From 66-474 sp051962095 (GTDB taxonomy: Bacteria; Pseudomonadota; Gammaproteobacteria; Xanthomonadales; Rhodanobacteraceae), in the NCBI GenBank assembly GCA_051962095.1, contig JBQCCP010000157.1:1-25754 (forward strand): a stretch of DNA of 25,754 nucleotides, given 5' to 3'. Of the stretch, positions 7,611 to 17,114 are shown piece by piece; positions within the stretch are counted from its first letter, which is position 1, and each line of letters begins with the position of its first letter. The position numbers and the translations under genes are program-made. The notes beneath the pieces are model-generated. The model was not told where the DNA came from and did not search any database. It saw nothing but the letters and a program-made list of their open reading frames with translations.

Positions 7611-9374
7611 GCCGACAAGGCGCGCGTCGCGCCGCTGGTGGCCGCGATCGAGGCGAAGGGCTGGTCGGTATGGTGGGACCCGGAGATTGCGCCGGGTCGC
7701 CAGTTCGACGATGAGATCGACGCCGCGCTGCAGGCCGCGAAGGCCGTGCTGGTGGTGTGGACGCCGACGTCCGTGGTGTCGCGCTGGGTGCGGGGCGAGG
7801 CGCGCGATGCCGCTGAGCGGGGCATCCTGGTGCCGGTGCGGTTCGACCAGGCGCGCCTGCCGATCGACGTGCGTGCCATTCACACCACCGATATCGAAGG
7901 CTGGAGCGGGGATCCGGCGCATCCGGCGGTCCAGGAATGCCTGCGCGCGCTGGCGGCGGTGATTGTGCAGTCGCAGGCGACGCAGACCGCGAGTGCGGGC
8001 AACGCCGCGGCGTCCTCGTCGTCCACCAAGGAATCGAAACGCTTCTCGGTGTGCGTGCTGCCGTTCTCCAATATGAGCGGCGATTCGGAGCAGGAATATT
8101 TCAGCGACGGCATCACCGAGGACATCATCACCGACCTCAGCAAGGTTTCGGCGCTGGCGGTGACTTCGAGCAACACCGCTTTCCGCTACAAGGGCCAGCA
8201 CGTCGAAATCGCGAAGGTCGCGCGTGAACTCAAGGTCACGCATGTGCTGGAGGGCAGCGTCCGCAAGGCGGGCGGCCGCATACGGATCAATGCGCAGCTC
8301 ATCGACGGCGCCAGCGACAACCACGTCTGGGCCGAGCGCTACGACCGCGACGCCAGCGACATCTTCGCGATCCAGGACGAGATTTCGCAGGCGATCGTCA
8401 AGGCGCTGCGGTTGCGCCTGTTGCCGCAGGAGAAAAAGGCCATCGAGCGGCGCGGCACCGAAAGCGTCGAGGCACATGACCTCTATCTGATGGCGCGCCA
8501 GACCTACGTCAACAACCAGGAGGACTTGCGCTCCGCGCAAGCCATCGTTCGCCTGTGCACCCGTGCCACGGAAATCGATCCGAAATACGCCTTGGCCTGG
8601 GCGCTCATGGCGATGGGCTATCGCAGCTTGCGCGAATGGGGCGTGCAATCGGATGACGGCATGACAGCCGCCGAGCGGGCACTGGCGCTCGATCCGGATC
8701 TGGCCGAGGCCCACGCGGTCAAGGGTTACATCCTGCTGATGAGGGACGATACCGATGCGGCCGCGCTGGAAATAGATATCGCGCTGAAACTGGACCCCGA
8801 ATCCTATGAAGCCAATCGCTCCGCCGGACGATTGAATTACCTGTTGCATCACTACGAAACAGCCATCGAAAGGTATGAAAAGGCGGTTGGTCTGATGGAG
8901 CCCGACCTCAATTCGGCCGGCATGTTGATTGCCTGCTACAAGGTCCTGGGCAATGACGCCGGGGCACGTCGGTCCGCCGAGTTCGCACTCCATCGCGCCG
9001 AGGCCATCCTGGCGCGCGATCAGAACAATTCGAGTGCGCTGGTTTACAGCGCCTACGCGCTGGCGTCGCTGGGCGAGGGCGAACGCGCCAAGGTCCGCAT
9101 GAATCGCGCGATTGTCATCGACCCCGACAATTGGGATATGCGCTACAACTTCGCCTGCGCGCTGAACCGCTACCTGAAAGAGAAAGAGTCCGCCCTGGAA
9201 ATGCTCACGCCGCTTTTCAGCCAGATCACCGGCTCATTCCTGCGTTACTTGAAAGCCGACCCGGATCTCGAGTCGCTGCACGGCGACCCGCGCTACCAGA
9301 CCATGGTCGCCGCTGCCGAAGCACGCCTCGAAGCCGCCAAATCGGCAGCGCCGCAAGCACCGGAGGCCGCATGA
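7581..9374 (+). CDS. TIR / TolB-like / TPR protein, array copy 2
   Basis: A 597-aa paralog of copy 1 with the same three-part architecture. The TIR domain keeps W69 and E73 (SRWVRGEARDAAERG) but carries its own variant of the BB-loop/helix segment (GRQFDDEID, WTPTSVVS, FDQARLPID), which is closest to the distant copy 5. The TolB-like and early TPR parts (GDSEQEYFSDG, VTSSNTAFRYKG) are instead closest to copy 1. The gene starts 21 bases after the copy 1 stop, and the AAGG about 10 bases before the ATG is probably its ribosome-binding site. The product ends in AAPQAPEAA, like the copy 1 tail AAPPPPEAA. Translation in one operon with copies 1, 3 and 4 is likely. The role is inferred as a TIR enzyme or scaffold with a repeat-based sensor half. 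Confidence 0.88.
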   Translation: MADVFVSYARADKARVAPLVAAIEAKGWSVWWDPEIAPGRQFDDEIDAALQAAKAVLVVWTPTSVVSRWVRGEARDAAERGILVPVRFDQARLPIDVRAIHTTDIEGWSGDPAHPAVQECLRALAAVIVQSQATQTASAGNAAASSSSTKESKRFSVCVLPFSNMSGDSEQEYFSDGITEDIITDLSKVSALAVTSSNTAFRYKGQHVEIAKVARELKVTHVLEGSVRKAGGRIRINAQLIDGASDNHVWAERYDRDASDIFAIQDEISQAIVKALRLRLLPQEKKAIERRGTESVEAHDLYLMARQTYVNNQEDLRSAQAIVRLCTRATEIDPKYALAWALMAMGYRSLREWGVQSDDGMTAAERALALDPDLAEAHAVKGYILLMRDDTDAAALEIDIALKLDPESYEANRSAGRLNYLLHHYETAIERYEKAVGLMEPDLNSAGMLIACYKVLGNDAGARRSAEFALHRAEAILARDQNNSSALVYSAYALASLGEGERAKVRMNRAIVIDPDNWDMRYNFACALNRYLKEKESALEMLTPLFSQITGSFLRYLKADPDLESLHGDPRYQTMVAAAEARLEAAKSAAPQAPEAA

Positions 9375-9434
9375 TCTGCATGATTGTTGGCAAGGCCGGT
9401 CGCCATGGCTGACGTCTTCGTTTCCTACGCCCGC
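9315..9434 (+). repeat. Junction repeat, TIR copy 2 end to copy 3 start
   Basis: Second copy of the 7500-7610 junction. The spacer begins GATCTGC and ends CAAGGCCGGTCGCC as in the first junction, but is 30 bases long rather than 21. The copy 3 to copy 4 junction does not share it. Confidence 0.8.
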
Positions 9435-11195
9435 GCGGACAAGGCGCGCGTCGCGCCGCTGGTGGCGGCGATCGAGGCCAAGGGCTGGACGGTGTGGTGG
9501 GATCCGGAGATCACACCTGGCCAGGAATTCGACGACCAGATCGATGCCGAGATCGATGCCGCCAAGGCGGTGCTGGTGATATGGACGCCGACGTCGGTGG
9601 CGTCGCGCTGGGTGCGCGGCGAAGCGCGCGAGGCGGCCGAGCGCGGGATCCTGGTGCCGGTGCGTTTCGAGCAGGCGCGTCTGCCGATGGACGTGCGTGC
9701 GATCCATACCACCGATCTCGATGAATGGCGCGAGAACCCGTCCCACCCATCCATGCAGGAATGCCTGCGCGCACTCGAGGCGATGATCGCGCGCACGCAG
9801 GCGGCGCACGGCGTGGGTTCGGCGGCTGCCGTGAAGCCGCAGGTCGAGAAGACACCCCACTATTCGATCTGTGTCCTGCCGTTCGTCAATATGAGCGGCG
9901 ACGCCGAACAGGAGTACTTCAGCGACGGCATCACCGAGGACATCATCACCGACCTTAGCAAGCTGTCGGCGCTGGAGGTCGTGTCGCGCAACGACTCGTT
10001 CCTCTACAAGGGCAAGCAGATCGAGGTGCTGAAGGTCGCACGCGAGGCCAAGGTCACGCACGTGCTGGAGGGCAGCGTGCGCAGGGCCGGAGGCCGCTTG
10101 CGCATCACGGCACAGTTGATCGATGGCGCCAGCGGGAAACACGTCTGGGCCGAACGCTACGACCGCGACGCCAGCGACATCTTCGCGATACAGGATGAAA
10201 TCTCGCAGGCCATCGTCAAGGCGCTGCGGCTGCGGCTGTTGCCCGAGGAAAAGAAGGCCATCGAACATCGCGGAACCGACAGCGTCGAGGCCCATGACCT
10301 GTACTTGATGGCGCGGCAGCTCTATGTGACGACCTCGGAAGGTGATACGCGCTCCGCACACACGATCATCCGCATTTGTACGAGCGCCACGGAGATCGAT
10401 CCGACGTACGCGCGAGCGTGGGCGTTGATGGCCATGGCGTACCGCAGCTTGCGTGAATATGGCAAGCACATTGAGGACGGCATGGCGGCGGCAGAAAAGG
10501 CGCTGGCGCTGGACCCCGACCTCGTCGAAGCGCATGCGGTCAAGGCGTACATTTTGACCAACGCTGGGGACACCGACGGGGCGGCAGCGGAAGTAGCCAT
10601 TGCGTTGAAGCTCGATCCGGAATCCTACGAAGCCAATCGCGCGGCGGGCCGTCTCAACTATCGCCTGCACAAGTTTCGTGATGCAATCCGGTATTACGAG
10701 AAGGCATCGTCGCTGATGGAAGCGGACGTCAATTCATCGCTGCTCACGCTTAGCTCCTATAAGGCCTTGGACGACAAAGCAGCCATTCGCCGCGCCGCCG
10801 AGGCATTGCTCAAGCGCGCGGATGCGGCACTGGCCAAGGATTCCAGCAATGCGGGGATCATGGCGTACAGCGCCACCGCGCTGGGTGCACTGGGCGAAGG
10901 CGAGCGCGCCAAGGCACGCATGCGTCGGGCGATGATGATCGATCCCGACAACGCCAACATGCGATACAACTTCGCGTGCATGCTGTGCACGGATTTGCGC
11001 GACAAGGATGCGGCACTGAAGATGCTTGAACCCGTATTCGCGGGGATCACGGACGCGTTCCTGCCTTACGCAAAGGCCGATCCGGATTTGACACTGTTGC
11101 ACGACCACCCGCGTTACCAGGCCATGGTCGCCGCCGCCGAAGCGCGCCTTGCCGAAGCAAAAGCCGCAGTGCCGGCAACGGTTGTGGGGAGCTGA
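9405..11195 (+). CDS. TIR / TolB-like / TPR protein, array copy 3
   Basis: A 596-aa member of the array. The TIR domain is nearly identical to copy 1 (GQEFDDQIDAEI, TPTSVASRWVRGEAREA, FEQARLPMD), including the WxxxE glutamate. The TolB-like domain (GDAEQEYFSDG, VVSRNDSFLYKGKQ, HVLEGSVRRAGGR) groups with copies 4 and 5. The final TPR section (PVFAGITDAFLPYAKADPDL) returns to the copy 1 pattern, so the gene looks mosaic. The ATG at 9405 aligns with the starts of all the other copies; an in-frame TTG at 9384 would add seven residues that no other copy has. AAGG lies about 10 bases upstream. The tail PATVVGS is unique among the five. Function as for the other copies is inferred only. Confidence 0.88.
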   Translation: MADVFVSYARADKARVAPLVAAIEAKGWTVWWDPEITPGQEFDDQIDAEIDAAKAVLVIWTPTSVASRWVRGEAREAAERGILVPVRFEQARLPMDVRAIHTTDLDEWRENPSHPSMQECLRALEAMIARTQAAHGVGSAAAVKPQVEKTPHYSICVLPFVNMSGDAEQEYFSDGITEDIITDLSKLSALEVVSRNDSFLYKGKQIEVLKVAREAKVTHVLEGSVRRAGGRLRITAQLIDGASGKHVWAERYDRDASDIFAIQDEISQAIVKALRLRLLPEEKKAIEHRGTDSVEAHDLYLMARQLYVTTSEGDTRSAHTIIRICTSATEIDPTYARAWALMAMAYRSLREYGKHIEDGMAAAEKALALDPDLVEAHAVKAYILTNAGDTDGAAAEVAIALKLDPESYEANRAAGRLNYRLHKFRDAIRYYEKASSLMEADVNSSLLTLSSYKALDDKAAIRRAAEALLKRADAALAKDSSNAGIMAYSATALGALGEGERAKARMRRAMMIDPDNANMRYNFACMLCTDLRDKDAALKMLEPVFAGITDAFLPYAKADPDLTLLHDHPRYQAMVAAAEARLAEAKAAVPATVVGS

Positions 11196-11200
11196 CGGCC

Positions 11201-12988
11201 ATGGCTGACGTCTTCGTTTCCTACGCCCGCACCGACAAGGCGCGTGTCGCTCCGCTGGTTGCTGCGATCGAGGCCAGGGGCTGGTCGGTATGGTGGGATC
11301 CAGAGATGAGTCCCGGCCAGGAATTCGACGACCAGATCGATGCCGAGCTGATGTCGGCGAAGGCAGTGGTGGTGGTGTGGACGCCGGCTTCGGTGGTATC
11401 GCGCTGGGTGCGGGGCGAGGCGCGCGATGCAGCTGATCGCGGTGTGCTGGTGCCGGTGCGTTTCGAGCAGGCGCGGCTGCCGCTCGACGTGCGCGCGATC
11501 CACACCACCGATCTGGATGACTGGGGCGAGGACCCGGCGAGTGCGCCGGCGCAGGCGTGCCTGCTCGCGCTGGCCGCGATGATCGCGCATTCCAGCGCCA
11601 CGCAGGCGGCCGAGGCAAAGGCCAAGGCGGCGCCAGCGAAAAAGGAAGCACTCCATTACTCGGTGTGCGTGCTGCCGTTTCTCAACATGAGCGGCGATCC
11701 CGAACAGGAATATTTCAGCGACGGCATCAGCGAAGACATCATCACCGACCTCAACAAGGTGTCCGCTCTCGAGGTGGTGTCGCGCAACACCGCATTTGCC
11801 TACAAGGGCAAGCAGATGGATGCGTCGGAGATCGCGCGCAAGCTCAAGGTTACGCACGTGCTGGAAGGCAGCGTCCGCCGCGCGGGTGGGCGCGTACGGA
11901 TTACGGCGCAGTTGACCGACGCGACCAACGACCGGCAGGTGTGGGCCGAACGGTTCGATCGTGATACGGACGACATCTTCGCGTTGCAGGACGAGATCTC
12001 GCACGCGATCGTGAAGGCGCTGCGGCTGCAATTGTTGCCGGAGGAGCGCCGCGCGATCCGCCGCCGCGGCACCGACAGCGTCGAGGCCCACGACTTGTAC
12101 CTGATGGCGCGCCAGATCTATGTGACCACGCAGGAAGACGAACGCGCCTCCCAGGCCATCATCCGCGCCTGCCAGCGCGCCACCGAAATCGATCCGCATT
12201 ACGCGCAGGCCTGGGCCCTGCTGGCCTGGGGCCAGCGCAGCCAGAGTTCATTGGCTGCAGTGTCCGACGACGGGATGACCGCCGTGGACCAGGCGCTTGC
12301 GCTGAATCCCGAACTCGCGGAGGCGCACGCGGTCAAGGCCGACATCCTGCGTACGCGAGGCGAAATGGATGCGGCGGTGGACGAAGCTGCGACGGCGTTG
12401 AAGCTGGACCCGGAATCCTACGAGGCCAATCGGGTAGCGGGGCGGCTCGCCTATTTGCAGCACCGCTTCAAGGATGCAGTTGCCTATTACGAGAAGACGC
12501 TCAACCTGATGGATTCGGATGTCAACTCGGCGATGATGTTGGTGAGTTCCTACCGTGCGCTGGGCGACGCCGCCGGCCGGCTACGCGCGGCCGGAATAGC
12601 AGTGCAACGCGCAGACGCGGTGCTGGTGCACGACCAGAACAACGTGGCAGTCATTGCCTTCAGCGCCAATGCCCTGAATGCGGCCGGTGAGGCCGAGCGC
12701 GCCAAGGCGCGCATGAACCGCGCGCTGGTGGTCGATCCCGACAACTTCGGAATGCGCTACAACTTCGCGTGCGGGTTGTGCGTGTACCAGCACGACAAGA
12801 ATGCCGCGCTGGACATGCTGGAACCCTTGTTTCCACGGATCAGCGCCGACCTCTTGCGTTACCTGCAGGCCGATCCCGACTTCGATTCCTTGCGCGACGA
12901 TCCACGTTATCTTGCAATGGTCGAGGCAGCCGAAGTGCGACTTGCCGCGGCGAGGGCTGCTGCAGAGCCTGCGAAGCAACCTGCCTGA
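11201..12988 (+). CDS. TIR / TolB-like / TPR protein, array copy 4
   Basis: A 595-aa protein that starts only 5 bases after the copy 3 stop. Its GGGGAG ribosome-binding site lies inside the end of copy 3, so translation is probably coupled. The TIR domain is the most diverged of the five (DPEMSPG, LMSAKAVVVVWTPASVVS, DAADRGVLVPVRF), but W69 and E73 are kept. The TolB-like domain has GDPEQEYFSDGISED and a substituted loop (WAERFDRDTDDIF). Through the TPR half it is closest to copy 5 (EDERASQAI, LMDSDVNSAMMLVSSYRALG), and both end in KQPA. It is the last gene of the array and faces the PrsW gene tail-to-tail across a hairpin. Confidence 0.88.
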   Translation: MADVFVSYARTDKARVAPLVAAIEARGWSVWWDPEMSPGQEFDDQIDAELMSAKAVVVVWTPASVVSRWVRGEARDAADRGVLVPVRFEQARLPLDVRAIHTTDLDDWGEDPASAPAQACLLALAAMIAHSSATQAAEAKAKAAPAKKEALHYSVCVLPFLNMSGDPEQEYFSDGISEDIITDLNKVSALEVVSRNTAFAYKGKQMDASEIARKLKVTHVLEGSVRRAGGRVRITAQLTDATNDRQVWAERFDRDTDDIFALQDEISHAIVKALRLQLLPEERRAIRRRGTDSVEAHDLYLMARQIYVTTQEDERASQAIIRACQRATEIDPHYAQAWALLAWGQRSQSSLAAVSDDGMTAVDQALALNPELAEAHAVKADILRTRGEMDAAVDEAATALKLDPESYEANRVAGRLAYLQHRFKDAVAYYEKTLNLMDSDVNSAMMLVSSYRALGDAAGRLRAAGIAVQRADAVLVHDQNNVAVIAFSANALNAAGEAERAKARMNRALVVDPDNFGMRYNFACGLCVYQHDKNAALDMLEPLFPRISADLLRYLQADPDFDSLRDDPRYLAMVEAAEVRLAAARAAAEPAKQPA

Positions 12989-13031
12989 TGCGTGCAGGCC
13001 TACGACACGACGACCAAAAGCAAAGACCGCC

Positions 13032-13048
13032 CGGGTTGATGCAACCCG
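13032..13048 (-). terminator. Hairpin between convergent TIR copy 4 and PrsW genes
   Basis: CGGGTT (13032-13037) pairs with AACCCG (13043-13048) around a 5-base loop. Read on the minus strand it is followed by a moderately T-rich stretch (GCGGTCTTTGCTTTTGG), so it best fits termination of the PrsW-side transcript. It could also act on the TIR operon. Confidence 0.5.
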
Positions 13049-13055
13049 ATAGGCT

Positions 13056-14084
13056 TCACTTCCCCAGCACGTACAACTGCCACAGGTCCTTGGTGGTCAT
13101 CTGCAGGAACGGCCGCATGGTCATGCGGCCGGTGACGCCGATGCTGCGCTCCAGATAGCGCAGCTCCTCGAATTTTTCGCGGGTGTCGCGGTCCATCCCC
13201 ACGTCGAGGCCGTTCTCGCGCGCCAACAGCAGGCCCTTGGCGCGCAGGGCCAGCTCGGTATACACGCGCAGGTAGCAGAGCATGTCCGCCACCAGCGTCC
13301 CGTCCAGCTTTTCGCGCAGGCCGCTCAGGAAAATGCCCGCGGGTGTGCGGTCGAACTCGCCCGAATCGATCATCCGCATCAGCTCGGCGTCCTCGTCGAA
13401 GTCCGCTTCCAGCCAGTTGTGGGTGCGGTGCTCGCTGATGCGGACCAACAGGTACAGGAGCGGCGGGAGGACCAGCAGGACGCCCACCGTGGACAGCACG
13501 GGCGAAACGTAGAAGTGGTTGAAGATGGAATGCACGGCGATGGCCGCCAGCAGCCCTGGCAGGCAATGGATGGGACGCACGTCCACGCTGCGCTCGGCAA
13601 GGGTCTGCGTGATCACCGCGAAGATCGCGACCACGCCGCCATGCATCACCGCGGTGCCGAAGCCGCGCACGATCCAGAGCGTCAGCGTGGTGTTGTGGTC
13701 CAGGTAGAGGTAGTAGAAGTTCTCGACCACCGCGAAGCCGGCGCCCACCGCGAAACCCAGGATGATGGAATCGACCAGGAAACCGACCCGGTGGGTGCCG
13801 AACAGCCACAGCACCACCGACGCCTTCAGCGTCTCCTCCACGATCGGCGCGACCCAGCGCGAGTAGTGCGTCAGGTTCATGTCGAGCAGGTCCATCAATT
13901 CGCCGTTGATCACGTAGCACGCCGCTGCCACCACGCCGCCGGCGGCGAGCATCGCGAGGACCAGGCGCATCCGCACCATCCGGTAGCTGTCGAGGTAGAT
14001 CAGCAGCAGCAGGAACATGATGACGGGCAGCAGGCCCACCGGAACGACGGTGAGCGGCGCAAGCACGGAATGGAATTCGTCCAT
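13056..14084 (-). CDS. prsW: PrsW-family intramembrane metalloprotease
   Basis: A 342-aa multi-pass membrane protein of the PrsW/CPBP-like glutamic/metal protease group. In order it shows N-terminal membrane helices, the EExxK-type motif VEETLK, the FAVVEN motif with its glutamate, an H-containing helix (VMHGG) and the HSIFNHF motif. These are the polar residues placed inside the membrane in this family. A hydrophilic C-terminal tail of about 110 residues follows the last helix and is longer than in minimal PrsW proteins. B. subtilis PrsW makes the first cut in the anti-sigma factor RsiW. Here an ECF sigma/membrane anti-sigma pair lies upstream on the same strand, so an equivalent target is a reasonable inference. 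The ATG at 14084 comes 2 bases after the stop of the metalloprotease gene, indicating translational coupling. Confidence 0.85.
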   Translation of the reverse strand: MDEFHSVLAPLTVVPVGLLPVIMFLLLLIYLDSYRMVRMRLVLAMLAAGGVVAAACYVINGELMDLLDMNLTHYSRWVAPIVEETLKASVVLWLFGTHRVGFLVDSIILGFAVGAGFAVVENFYYLYLDHNTTLTLWIVRGFGTAVMHGGVVAIFAVITQTLAERSVDVRPIHCLPGLLAAIAVHSIFNHFYVSPVLSTVGVLLVLPPLLYLLVRISEHRTHNWLEADFDEDAELMRMIDSGEFDRTPAGIFLSGLREKLDGTLVADMLCYLRVYTELALRAKGLLLARENGLDVGMDRDTREKFEELRYLERSIGVTGRMTMRPFLQMTTKDLWQLYVLGK

Positions 14085-14086
14085 CG

Positions 14087-17035
14087 TCACAGGATCTTCA
14101 GCGAGAGCATCCATTCGTCCCGGCCGTCGCCCGTGCCCCCGAATCCGCGTGCGTAGCCCGCCGACAGCGTCATCGGCAAGTGGTTCAGCACGGAAAACTC
14201 GAGGTCGAGCTGCAGGCCGGCGTCGCGTGCGGTGCTGCGCAGCGCGGCACGGTTGGGATCGGTCACCAGCACCCCCGTGAACAGCGCCGGGCGGATCCAT
14301 TTCAGGAAAAAGCCGGGGCTGCCCACGTTTTCGAAGCGCCACGGCGGGAGGTTCAGTTCCAGAGTCGATTTGGCGAAGGTGTGGCCCGCGAGCTGGTCGA
14401 TCTCGTAGCCGGGGAAGCTGTCGAACTCCCGGTAATGCTTGGGATCCTGGTTATCGACGTAGTTGTTCTGGAAGCCGCCGAAATAGAAGTTGGCGAGATT
14501 GTTGTCGCGCGATCCGCCGGAAACGCCCGCACTGTTGTACAACCACAGCGACATGTGCGGCACCGGCAGCATGAAACCGAAGTCGAATCCCGCGCGCAGT
14601 TGCGGGATGGTCCGGCCGTTGGCGATGTAGGTCGTGGTGTCCACGTTCCAGCCGATGCCCTGCTCGCGGTCCACGGCGCCTCCCGATTGCTTGAGGTCAG
14701 CGTACTTCAGGCCGGCGCGTGCGACGAAGATATTGTTGACCTGCGCATTGACGTTCTGGAAGCCGGGCAGGGTGCTGAGTCCGGTGTAATAGGCGCCGCT
14801 GGCGCTGAAATCGAGCTGGCGGGGAGTGTCCAGGATCAGCGTGCGCTTATAGCCGACCAGCAGCGAATCGCCCTTCAGGCTGGTCCGGACGGGCCCGAAC
14901 AGGTCGTAGAAATCGGCGTGGTTGTGCCAGTAGCGCACTTCCCAGTTCATGGCCCTGTAGTCGACGTCGAGGTGCAGGCGCTGGCCGTGGTCGGTCGGGC
15001 CGCCCACCGATACCGCGGCGTCGATGCCCAGCGTATACAAGCTGAGCGTGTCGCCGAGTTCGGTGTGCCAGCCCAGCGCCGCTCCGCCGCGATAGCCTTC
15101 GGCCACCGGGTAGTGCGACTGCAGGCGCATCTCGTGGGCGGGCTTGTACAGGCCCTTTTTGGTGACCAGCGAGTCGAGGTTGATTCGGGAAGGCGAGCCG
15201 ACGCCCCAGGTCTTCACGATCGGGTGGCGCTCGGCCACCAGCGTGCCGAGGAAATCGATGGAGCTGAGGTCATCGAGCGGCTTCGGGTCAAATTCGACCG
15301 GCAGGAATCCCTCTCCGGTGTACTCCAGCGCCGCGAGCTTGCCGTCCGGCAACTGCATCGGGCGGAACAGGCCGGTGTCGATGTTGCTCAAGGCATCCAT
15401 CTTGCCGGTGGCGATGTCGTAGCGATAGATGTTGGAGATGCCGGTGTAATACGAGCTGCCGTACAAGCGGCGGTCGTCCTTGCCGAAGATGAAACCCTCC
15501 GGTGCCGCCTGACCGAAGTCGTAGGTCGCGAGCGGCGTGGTGCTTCCTGCCAGCAACTCCGACGTCTTGTAGAGGTGCAGGAAGTTGGCGCCGCTGACCA
15601 TGGCCACCGACAACGACAACATGCTGCCGTCGTGCGACACGTCGAGGTCGAATGGCACCTCGCCATAGGAGAAGGTGTGCACCTGGTGCCATTCGTTGTA
15701 CGGGTACGGGATGCGCACCATGGTGACGTAACCATTGGCGGTACGCAGTCCCCACAGCGAACGGTCTACCGGATCGAACGCAAGGTCGCCGATGCGGGCC
15801 TTGCGCAGCAGACGCCGGGTTTTCCCGGTGCGGACATCCACCGCCATCAGGTCGCGGTAGTCCAGGTTGTTCTGCGTGTAGAAGAACGTCCGGGTCGCCG
15901 GGTCATACGCCGACGAAGTCACGCTGTATTTCATCGAACCCTTGATGTCGACGACGTGGCGGAGGGTTCCATTCTTCAACGACAGCACGCCGACATAGGC
16001 GAGCCTGCCGGGGTAGCGGAAGGCGCCGATCAGGTCGCCATGGTCGATGAACGAGCGCGAGACCGAGCCCAGCGCGCGCGGCGCCAGGGGCGTCACCGGG
16101 GTGATCGGGTACTGATGCACCTTTTTCAGGTTGGCTTCCTGGAAGCCATGCTCCCAGTCGATCCAGTCGTTCCATGCCTGGTCCAGCGGGACGTGGAACA
16201 CCTGCTGGAATTGGTCGGCGTAGTAGGCCTTGCTGTCCTGGCTGCGGATGAACCAGTCGAGCAGTTGCTGCGGCGAGTAGCGCAGCGACAGGTAGGTCAT
16301 GAAGCGCGTGCCGTACAGGTACGCGTTGGTCATGGTTTCGAAGCTGACCGACGTACCCACCGAGACCAGTCCCAGCGGACGGTAGAAATGCGCGTGGTCG
16401 CGCACCATCGCACGGAACACCATTTCGTCGTAGGGGCCCTGGGCGCGGCCGATGCCGCCGCCCATCCAGGTCTCCATGTAGACCGCGATGCCTTCCTGGA
16501 ACCAGCGCGGCACGCTCATGCGCGGGGTGGTCAGGTAGCCGTAGAGGATGGTTTCCGGGTGTGCGTCGATCGGGCGTACCTTGCCGCCGAGGAACCTGCG
16601 CCAGCGCGCGTCGCGCGCGTTCCAGCCGTCCATGGTGGCAGCGTGCACCATCTCGTGGTTGGCCGTCGAGAACAGGCGTTCGCTGCTGGGCGAGGTGCCC
16701 ATGGCCTTGAGGTCCGGCGCGATGTACAGCGTCACCTCGTTGAACGGCGCCACCGAGGTGCCTCCGTTGCCGTAGTCGCTGAAATCGGTGAGCACCACCG
16801 TGGTACGGTCCCAGGGCTTCCAGTGGAAGGTCCTCTCCTGGAATTGCAGCGAATTCTCGAAGCTGCGCGCGACGTGCGGAACCAGATAGGCGTTGTCCGG
16901 CGTGTACAACACCCGCAGGTCTTTCGTCTCGAGGCTCTGCAACTGGAACGATTGGGCGGACGCGCAACCCGAAAAAACAATCGCCGCGACGAGCACGGCC
17001 GCGGCCAGCAGATGTCCCCGCACCGATCGCCCCAT
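14087..17035 (-). CDS. Exported HExxH metalloprotease with beta-propeller and C-terminal beta-barrel
   Basis: A 982-aa envelope protein. Residues 7-28 form a signal sequence ending FSGCASAQS. This may be a lipoprotein signal (Cys24, but with an unusual Phe at -3) or a normal signal peptide cut after ASA. The zinc-protease motif HEMVH is at 127-131, with a likely third ligand in RWFQEG (Glu181), as in peptidase-MA-like gluzincins. Residues about 330-610 resemble a TolB/WD40-type propeller (repeated D..TG strands such as VDVRTGKTRRLL and YDIATGKMDAL). The last 330 residues are amphipathic strands resembling a BamA/surface-antigen outer-membrane barrel (GFFLKWIRPALF, VLNHLPMTLSAGYA), ending LKIL. 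The start at 17035 is supported by GAGGGGG about 8 bases upstream. I infer an outer-membrane-anchored protease facing the periplasm or the surface. The substrate is unknown; the neighbouring anti-sigma ectodomain is a candidate. Confidence 0.8.
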   Translation of the reverse strand: MGRSVRGHLLAAAVLVAAIVFSGCASAQSFQLQSLETKDLRVLYTPDNAYLVPHVARSFENSLQFQERTFHWKPWDRTTVVLTDFSDYGNGGTSVAPFNEVTLYIAPDLKAMGTSPSSERLFSTANHEMVHAATMDGWNARDARWRRFLGGKVRPIDAHPETILYGYLTTPRMSVPRWFQEGIAVYMETWMGGGIGRAQGPYDEMVFRAMVRDHAHFYRPLGLVSVGTSVSFETMTNAYLYGTRFMTYLSLRYSPQQLLDWFIRSQDSKAYYADQFQQVFHVPLDQAWNDWIDWEHGFQEANLKKVHQYPITPVTPLAPRALGSVSRSFIDHGDLIGAFRYPGRLAYVGVLSLKNGTLRHVVDIKGSMKYSVTSSAYDPATRTFFYTQNNLDYRDLMAVDVRTGKTRRLLRKARIGDLAFDPVDRSLWGLRTANGYVTMVRIPYPYNEWHQVHTFSYGEVPFDLDVSHDGSMLSLSVAMVSGANFLHLYKTSELLAGSTTPLATYDFGQAAPEGFIFGKDDRRLYGSSYYTGISNIYRYDIATGKMDALSNIDTGLFRPMQLPDGKLAALEYTGEGFLPVEFDPKPLDDLSSIDFLGTLVAERHPIVKTWGVGSPSRINLDSLVTKKGLYKPAHEMRLQSHYPVAEGYRGGAALGWHTELGDTLSLYTLGIDAAVSVGGPTDHGQRLHLDVDYRAMNWEVRYWHNHADFYDLFGPVRTSLKGDSLLVGYKRTLILDTPRQLDFSASGAYYTGLSTLPGFQNVNAQVNNIFVARAGLKYADLKQSGGAVDREQGIGWNVDTTTYIANGRTIPQLRAGFDFGFMLPVPHMSLWLYNSAGVSGGSRDNNLANFYFGGFQNNYVDNQDPKHYREFDSFPGYEIDQLAGHTFAKSTLELNLPPWRFENVGSPGFFLKWIRPALFTGVLVTDPNRAALRSTARDAGLQLDLEFSVLNHLPMTLSAGYARGFGGTGDGRDEWMLSLKIL

Positions 17036-17114
17036 GGATCGCCCCCTCACCCAAGTGTCCTGCCGCCCATCCCCGGCCTTGCGTCCCGCTGGCGCATCGG
17101 GCATGCGAAACGTG

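Noticed and set aside
7140..12199. Long minus-strand open frames opposite the TIR array
   Set aside because: They recur at the same relative position in each paralog, as expected for a shadow of a duplicated GC-rich gene. No domain or ribosome-binding site was seen.
5766..12988. Annotating the TIR proteins as adenylate cyclases because of their TolB-like/TPR half
   Set aside because: The cyclase catalytic domain is absent. The N-terminus is TIR-like (SYAR opening, BB-loop region, WxxxE) in all copies.
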